Origin: Reyranella sp.
Lineage (GTDB): Bacteria; Pseudomonadota; Alphaproteobacteria; Reyranellales; Reyranellaceae
Assembly: GCF_004297405.1 (NCBI RefSeq)
Contig: NZ_SCVC01000012.1
Location: 1-64,000, forward strand
Reading direction: 5' to 3'
DNA: 64,000 nt
The notes below the pieces were generated by a model that was not told the DNA's origin, searched no databases, and was given only the letters and a program-made list of their open reading frames with translations. The number at the start of each line of letters is the position of its first letter. Positions within the stretch are counted from its first letter, which is position 1. The position numbers and the translations under genes are program-made. This document shows, in pieces, positions 59,525 through 64,000 of this stretch.

Positions 59525-60400
59525 ATGACCGTCTCCATCACGCCGCTGACGTCCATATTCGCCGGCGAAGTTGGCGCGATCGACCTGCGCCGGATCCATG
59601 ATCGCGAATCGCTGGAGGCGATCCGCGCCGGTATGGACAGGTACGCCGTGCTGGTATTTCGCGATCAGAATTTCACCAACGAAGAGCAGCTCGACTTCGC
59701 CCAACGTTTCGATGGCACGCTGCACGCCCGTACTTCCTCCTCAGCCATTGGCAAAAACCGGTTCGGCAACGAAGCGCTGGCCGACGTCTCTAATGTCGAT
59801 AAGGACGGCAAGATCCGAGACGCGAACAACCGCATGCGCGCCTCTTCGGTCGCGAACCGCCTGTGGCATACCGATGCGTCGTTCGTCGATCCGCCGGGCC
59901 GCTACTCTATGCTGTCGGCTCGGGTGGTGCCGCCAGTGCGCGCCGATACGGAGTTCGCCGACATGCGTGCCGCCTACGATGCACTCGACGAGGAAACCCG
60001 CGCCTCTATTGAAGAGCTGCGCGTTTTTCATTCCATCGTCTATTCGCGCCACGTCCTCGGCTTCGACTTCGACGAGGACGAGCAGGGCAAACTGAAGGGG
60101 GCCGTCCATCCGCTGGTGCGCACCATCCCGGGCTCCGGCCGCCGCGCACTCTACCTAGCCTCGCACGCCGCTCATATCATCGACTGGCCAGTGCCGGAGG
60201 GCCGGCTGCTTCTGCGTGACCTGATCGACCACGCCACGCAGTCGCAGTTCGTCTATCGCCACGTCTGGCGGCCGCATGATTTCGTGATCTGGGATAATCG
60301 ATGCACCATGCATCGCGCGCGGCCGTTCGACGACAAGACCCATCGCCGCGAGCTTCGGCGCACTACGACGCTCGACCTGCCGCTGCCGGCTTCAGCTTAA
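59525..60400 (+). CDS. TauD/TfdA-family 2-oxoglutarate dioxygenase (second)
   Basis: ATG 59525 follows AGGAGC; 291 residues, the normal TfdA length. LWHTDASFVDPP and NRCTMHRARPFD give the iron ligands, and HRRELRRTTTLD the cosubstrate arginine. It is more similar in length and motif spacing to TfdA than the first copy is. A 129-bp gap separates the two; they look like distant homologues rather than a recent duplication. Confidence 0.87.
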   Translation: MTVSITPLTSIFAGEVGAIDLRRIHDRESLEAIRAGMDRYAVLVFRDQNFTNEEQLDFAQRFDGTLHARTSSSAIGKNRFGNEALADVSNVDKDGKIRDANNRMRASSVANRLWHTDASFVDPPGRYSMLSARVVPPVRADTEFADMRAAYDALDEETRASIEELRVFHSIVYSRHVLGFDFDEDEQGKLKGAVHPLVRTIPGSGRRALYLASHAAHIIDWPVPEGRLLLRDLIDHATQSQFVYRHVWRPHDFVIWDNRCTMHRARPFDDKTHRRELRRTTTLDLPLPASA

Positions 60401-60415
60401 GCTTCCACCTCGTGC

Positions 60416-60440
60416 GGAGCGCCACTGAGCAGGGCGCTCC
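60416..60440. terminator. Possible bidirectional stem-loop terminator
   Basis: GGAGCGCC (60416-60423) is perfectly complementary to GGCGCTCC (60433-60440) with a nine-base loop. It lies between convergent genes ending at 60400 and 60513, where a shared terminator is expected. No T-tract follows, so this is tentative. Confidence 0.45.
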
Positions 60441-60512
60441 CGGTGCGCTCGACACAGGTTGACGAGCGCGCTGGCGACGAACAGGCGGCGAGTCCTTCTA
60501 TCGACCTTTTCC

Positions 60513-61565
60513 TTAGCGCTTCTGGCGGAAGAAGGTCGTCAGCACATAGCGCCGGCCCCGCGTCACCGGACCGACCTTGTGCAGGAGCGAGCAGGAAAAG
60601 ACAGCAGCGGCACCGGCCGGCGGGCTGACGCGCACGCCGGCGTACTCGGGGAACACCAGCTCACCACCCTCGAAATCGTCATTGAGGTTCAACGACACGG
60701 CGAAGGCGCGATCGGCTGTGGTCGGCGCGCCATTGTCGCGATGGGCGCCGAAGAAATGCTCGCCCTCGGCGCTGTAGGAAAGCACGACGTGGGCGTCGAA
60801 GGTGAACTGCCGGTCGAAGGCGAAGACCTTGGTGAGCTCGGGACCGACGCGATAGGCCAACCGGTCCGACACGGCCTTCTGCATCATCGGCTCGACGATC
60901 ATGTAGTCTTCGGTGCGCTTCAGCTCCTCCACGTTGACGTTGCCGTAGCGGCTGGAGACGCCGCTGTCCTTATGGTCGCCCTTGCCCCATAGGCGAATGA
61001 GCTGCGTGCAAAAATCCGGTTCGAAGACGCGGGGCAGGATCAGCACCGGCGCCAGGGCGGTATTGATCAGCAGGCCCGAGCCCGCATTGGCGCGCACCGA
61101 CTCGGCAAGGTCGCCGATGGTCTCGGTGGTGGCGGCAAGCACGCGTGTGTCTAAGGTGCTGGCGACGCGCTGGTTGGGGTCGAGCACGATCGCGCGTTGG
61201 CGCAACCCCATCCCCTGACCGAAGGAAACCGCACCGCCCTGCGCGAGCAAGGCGGGCAGGAATTGCGCCTTTTGGTCGAGCAGGAGGAGGGGATTCTCGG
61301 GTTCGGCGCCGAGCTTCTTCCACAATGAGGTTGCACCCGCAGGCTCGTTGGCGGCGACCACGACCAGCCGTGTAGACGCTGCTGTGCAGGCACTGCGCAG
61401 CAAAGCGAAGGGCTCCACATCGATCAGCTTGAGATCGGCAACAGCGAGCAGCACGACCGGGTCGCCGGTGAACGACCAGATGAATTTGCGCAGCTTGCCG
61501 TCGAGGCCCGGCAGCACGAAATCGGGAAGACGGTCTCCGACGCGCAGCGACAAGACGTTGGTCAT
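60513..61565 (-). CDS. Peroxiredoxin-like domain fused to a prolyl-4-hydroxylase-type 2OG-Fe(II) oxygenase
   Basis: The 350-residue protein has two parts. Residues 1-165 follow the peroxiredoxin/AhpC pattern (VGDRLPDFVLPGLDG at the start, LLLLDQKAQF later), but no cysteine lies where the peroxidatic one should be; the only early cysteine is C60. Residues 170-350 are a P4Hc-type dioxygenase with HRD (H275, D277), H329 and the cosubstrate residue R339. The oxygenase half appears active and the thioredoxin-fold half appears to be a binding module. The gene stands alone on the minus strand. Confidence 0.83.
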   Translation of the reverse strand: MTNVLSLRVGDRLPDFVLPGLDGKLRKFIWSFTGDPVVLLAVADLKLIDVEPFALLRSACTAASTRLVVVAANEPAGATSLWKKLGAEPENPLLLLDQKAQFLPALLAQGGAVSFGQGMGLRQRAIVLDPNQRVASTLDTRVLAATTETIGDLAESVRANAGSGLLINTALAPVLILPRVFEPDFCTQLIRLWGKGDHKDSGVSSRYGNVNVEELKRTEDYMIVEPMMQKAVSDRLAYRVGPELTKVFAFDRQFTFDAHVVLSYSAEGEHFFGAHRDNGAPTTADRAFAVSLNLNDDFEGGELVFPEYAGVRVSPPAGAAAVFSCSLLHKVGPVTRGRRYVLTTFFRQKR

Positions 61566-61637
61566 GGATGGGTCGACAGACTGCAGGAAGGGGCTAGGGA
61601 CCCGAAGCTAATACCTCGAAGTCCCATGAACTCATAG

Positions 61638-61686
61638 TGGGCACTGTAGGGATTGAACCTACGATCCACCCGTATGAAGGGTTGTC
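61638..61686 (-). other. tRNA 3'-half-like sequence (anticodon arm, T-arm, acceptor 3' strand)
   Basis: Read on the minus strand, this contains a seven-base loop TTCATAC closed by a CCC/GGG stem (anticodon CAT), a four-base variable region, a perfect T-arm (GTAGG-TTCAATC-CCTAC at 61662-61646) and AGTGCCC plus A as acceptor strand and discriminator. CCA is not encoded. On the 5' side a recognisable D-arm is missing and the acceptor pairs poorly, so this is not a normal tRNA gene. It looks like a tRNA fragment or pseudo-tRNA, possibly an integration scar. Confidence 0.45.
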
Positions 61687-61784
61687 CGGGTTGCTCGCTG
61701 CCAGTCGCCGTAGGACTGGCAAGAGCCAGCAGGATGACAAGCGATAGGTCGCCCTTTGCAGCATGCCGAAGCGATAGCCCTAGC

Positions 61785-62006
61785 TCATTGCTTCTTGTCC
61801 TCGAGATAGCTGCCGGTGATGTAACCGGCGGCCCCGCCAATGAGGCCTGCGCCGACAACTGCGCCAAACGAGCCGCCAGCCACCATGCCGATGCCGGTGC
61901 CGAGGGCCGCGCCGGTCAGCGCGCCCTTCTGGCTGGTCGACAAGTTGTCCAGCTTCTCACATCCCGCCAGGCTGCCAATGACTAGCAAGAGTACCAGTGC
62001 GCGCAT
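61785..62006 (-). CDS. Small glycine-zipper outer-membrane lipoprotein
   Basis: ATG 62006 gives 73 residues. A short basic-hydrophobic signal ends in the lipobox LAGC (C16). The rest is a glycine zipper (GALTGAALGTGIGM, GGSFGAVVGAGLIGGAAG) ending in acidic-basic residues. OsmB/SlyB-like lipoproteins of this kind are thought to stabilise the outer membrane under stress. The start could also be ATG 62027, but that would put charged residues before the signal. It precedes, on the minus strand, the tRNA-like fragment. Confidence 0.82.
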   Translation of the reverse strand: MRALVLLLVIGSLAGCEKLDNLSTSQKGALTGAALGTGIGMVAGGSFGAVVGAGLIGGAAGYITGSYLEDKKQ

Positions 62007-62078
62007 GGTCTGCTCCCCGTAATGCATGTCCTAGCCTAGCAGTCTGGATTGCTCGGGTGCATGTGGTTCTTGCATTTC

Positions 62079-63257
62079 TCAGCTGGAAAGCGAGGCGCTC
62101 GTATAGCGGGCGATCACTCTTTCCTCATCCGTCGGGACTACCCATGCAGCTATCCGAGACTGGTCACTGCTGATCTGCCCAGCGCCCAGCCCGTTGCTTT
62201 CTTCATTCAGGGCAAGTCCCAGCCAGGCGCAGCCGGCTGCGACTTCCGATCTTGTCGCAGCGTCGTTCTCGCCGATGCCGGCTGTAAAGACGAGGCCGTC
62301 GAGGCCGCCCAACGCGGCCGTCAGCGATCCGATTTCACGTACGATGCGATAGACGAAGAGCGCGATGGCGGCCTTTGCCGAGGGCGTCTCCGACTGGCGC
62401 AACGTGCGCATGTCCGATGACAGGCCCGAGACGCCGAGCAGGCCGGATTTTCGGTACAACAAATCCTCTATGGCCTGGGCATCCATGCCGCGTTCCTGCA
62501 TGAGGTACAGCAGCACGCCCGGATCGAGGGCACCTGTTCGCGTGCCCATCATGAGACCGTCGACGGCTGTAAAGCCCATGGTACTGGCGACGCTACGGCC
62601 TTCATGTACTGCGCATAGGCTCGCGCCATTGCCGAGATGGGCGACGATCAGGCGCGACCGCGCCAACGCCGGCTGAATCTCCTGCAATCGCGAGATGACA
62701 TAATCGTACGACAGGCCGTGAAAGCCGTATCGTCTGACGCCGGCTGCCGTCAGGTCTCGCGGCAACGCAAATTCCTGGGCCAGTGCCGGCTGCGTCCGGT
62801 GAAACGCCGTATCGAAGCAGGCGACTTGGGGAATTTGCGGCGCAGCCTTGGCAATCGCCTCGATCGGCGCGAGGTTGTGCGGCTGATGCAGCGGGGCCAA
62901 TGGCACCAGCTTGGCAAGCTTCGCAAGCACATCGGAATTGATACGAACCGGACTGGAGAAATCCGTTCCTCCATGTACGACGCGATGGCCGACTGCCAAC
63001 ACTGGTCGGCCGGCGAGCAGCTCGCGTGCAAGTCGCACGATCTCGAGCGTTGCGCCGTGATGGTCGAGCTCACCCTTGGGCCAGCTTCGTTCGGCGACCG
63101 ACCTGCCCTCGGAATTGGTGGCTTTGAGATGTGCTGCCGAACCGATCCGTTCGATCTGTCCGCGGAAAAGCAGATTTCCGCCGGTTCCTTCTTCATAGAG
63201 GCCGAACTTGATGCTGGAGGAGCCGGCATTGAGTACGGTTATGCAACCCGACGTCAT
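62079..63257 (-). CDS. ackA: Acetate kinase
   Basis: ATG 63257 begins MTSGCITVLNAGSSSIKF; 392 residues. All ASKHA-kinase motifs are present: NAGSSS, GHRVVHGG, FDTAFH, VAHLGNGAS, MGTRTGALDPG and the adenosine motif FTAGIGEN. It interconverts acetate and acetyl phosphate with ATP. In this window PhnA also yields acetate. The gene lies 7 bp downstream of fabI, an order seen in several alphaproteobacteria where pta, ackA and fabI cluster; pta would be outside the window. Confidence 0.93.
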   Translation of the reverse strand: MTSGCITVLNAGSSSIKFGLYEEGTGGNLLFRGQIERIGSAAHLKATNSEGRSVAERSWPKGELDHHGATLEIVRLARELLAGRPVLAVGHRVVHGGTDFSSPVRINSDVLAKLAKLVPLAPLHQPHNLAPIEAIAKAAPQIPQVACFDTAFHRTQPALAQEFALPRDLTAAGVRRYGFHGLSYDYVISRLQEIQPALARSRLIVAHLGNGASLCAVHEGRSVASTMGFTAVDGLMMGTRTGALDPGVLLYLMQERGMDAQAIEDLLYRKSGLLGVSGLSSDMRTLRQSETPSAKAAIALFVYRIVREIGSLTAALGGLDGLVFTAGIGENDAATRSEVAAGCAWLGLALNEESNGLGAGQISSDQSRIAAWVVPTDEERVIARYTSASLSS

Positions 63258-63264
63258 CAGATCC

Positions 63265-64000
63265 TCAGGCGATGATATGCGTGCCGCCGTCGACATAGAC
63301 GGTGCCGCCGGTGATGCGATGGGCGAAGGGAGTGGCGAGGTAGGCGCAAGCCCAGCCCACATCCATGATGTCGACCAACTCCCCGAGGGGCGCTCTATGG
63401 GCGGCCTCGTTCAGCATGAGCTCGAAGTCCTTCAGGCCAGAGGCGGCGCGGGTTTTGAGAGGGCCGGGGGATATGGCGTGCACGCGGATGCGTTGTGGCC
63501 CGAGCTCGTAGGCGAGGTAACGGCAGGAAGCCTCCAGAGCCGCCTTGACCGGCCCCATGACGTTGTAGTTCGGCACCACGCGATTGGCGCCCAGATAACT
63601 CATGGCAAACATGGTCCCACCGTCAGCCATCAACGGTGCGGCGAGCCGCGCCATGCGGATGAAGGAATGGCAGGAAACATCCATCGCCCTGGTGAAACCC
63701 TCGGCCGAGCAGTCCAGCAACCCGCCGCGCAGATCGTCGAGCGGAGCGAAGGCGATCGAGTGCACCAGGATGTCGAGCTTGCCCCAGCGTGCCCGCACCT
63801 GATCGAACACTGCCTCGAGCTGCCCGGGCGTGGCGACATCGAGGGCGCCGGTAATGGGGGCATTCAGCTCCTGGGCGAGGGGCTCGACATAGGTCCGGGC
63901 CTTGTCGTTCAGCCATGTTACCGCCAGCTCGGCGCCCGCTTCGCGAAAGGCCTTGGCGCAGCCGTAGGCGATCGATTGGTCATTGGCGATACCGACGACC
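63265..64000 (-). CDS. fabI: Enoyl-[acyl-carrier-protein] reductase, FabI type (partial, 5' end outside window)
   Basis: The frame is open to the right-hand edge, so the start lies beyond 64000. Visible: the NADH loop remnant VVGIANDQSIAYGCAKAF, the SIAFAPLDDLRGG segment, and the catalytic YxxMxxxK-like motif in PNYNVMGPVKAALEA with an upstream Tyr in SYLGANR. The C-terminus is HRITGGTVYVDGGTHIIA. Catalyses the last step of fatty-acid elongation. An internal ATG at 63810 is not the true start because the conserved nucleotide-binding region lies before it. Confidence 0.9.
   Translation of the reverse strand, partial: VVGIANDQSIAYGCAKAFREAGAELAVTWLNDKARTYVEPLAQELNAPITGALDVATPGQLEAVFDQVRARWGKLDILVHSIAFAPLDDLRGGLLDCSAEGFTRAMDVSCHSFIRMARLAAPLMADGGTMFAMSYLGANRVVPNYNVMGPVKAALEASCRYLAYELGPQRIRVHAISPGPLKTRAASGLKDFELMLNEAAHRAPLGELVDIMDVGWACAYLATPFAHRITGGTVYVDGGTHIIA

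Noticed and set aside
61638-61710. A functional tRNA-Met gene
   Set aside because: Although the spacing adds up to about 73 bases, the D-arm does not pair, the acceptor stem has two mismatches and CCA is not encoded.
1-64000. CRISPR arrays, rRNA genes, insertion sequences or prophage genes
   Set aside because: No regularly spaced repeats, rRNA-like sequence, transposase or structural phage proteins were seen on either strand.

Overview
The window is GC-rich (roughly mid-60 % by eye), densely packed and has the gene content of a metabolically versatile alphaproteobacterium. Evidence for this is the TctC, TRAP and phosphonate transporters, paired HyuA/HyuB, MlrC, TfdA/TauD enzymes, and an ackA-fabI pair. 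A Rhodospirillales/Reyranella-like soil or freshwater heterotroph is my guess from gene content only. I see no rRNA operon, CRISPR array, insertion sequence or phage module.

Layout. (1) 1-12270: an envelope polysaccharide/glycolipid locus. It has an ABC-2 exporter (KpsM/KpsT type), a GT21-like membrane glycosyltransferase, a single-domain STAS protein, a Wza/KpsD-type outer-membrane lipoprotein, a DevB-DevC-DevA type exporter and two tandem processive GT2 synthases. On the opposite strand are ManC (GDP-mannose supply) and an amidinotransferase. (2) 12287-15156 (minus): a cyclic-nucleotide-gated K+ channel-like protein translationally coupled to a ketosteroid-dehydrogenase-like flavoprotein. 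(3) 15251-26984 (plus): a long co-directional run of HyuA, HyuB, TRAP transporter DctPQM, glutamine-synthetase-like ligase, iron-type alcohol dehydrogenase and a dimethylglycine/sarcosine-dehydrogenase-like enzyme. It reads as an uptake and degradation route for an N-methylated, hydantoin-like compound. (4) 26951-33523: Na/Pi cotransporter, LysR regulator and a divergent phnW-phnA-phnY set for 2-aminoethylphosphonate (AEP) breakdown through phosphonoacetate. (5) 33576-41762: a mixed set with a GFA protein, two PEP-mutase/isocitrate-lyase-superfamily paralogues, rhodanese, Bug receptor, MFS carrier, Baeyer-Villiger-type monooxygenase, hydratase, SnoaL protein and MarR regulator. (6) 41782-45754: an AEP-type ABC importer (binding protein, ATPase, double-length permease). 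(7) 45757-47613: an unusual papain-like peptidase fused to an alpha/beta-hydrolase. (8) 47703-60400: amino-acid and guanidino-type catabolic genes. (9) 60513-64000: a prolyl-hydroxylase-like fusion, a tRNA-like fragment, a small lipoprotein, acetate kinase and the end of FabI.

The strongest new observation is a 39-bp element present nearly identically (35 of 39 positions) in front of phnW and, 12.2 kb away, in front of the AEP importer. It ties catabolism and uptake into one probable regulon. Other observations worth following are the peptidase-hydrolase fusion, a heterocyst-glycolipid-type exporter inside an alphaproteobacterial polysaccharide locus, several inverted repeats that overlap Shine-Dalgarno sequences, a possible leaderless start for the DevB-like gene, and a tRNA 3'-half-like sequence that could be an attachment-site scar.

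All functional names rest on motif recognition by reading; no database search was run.
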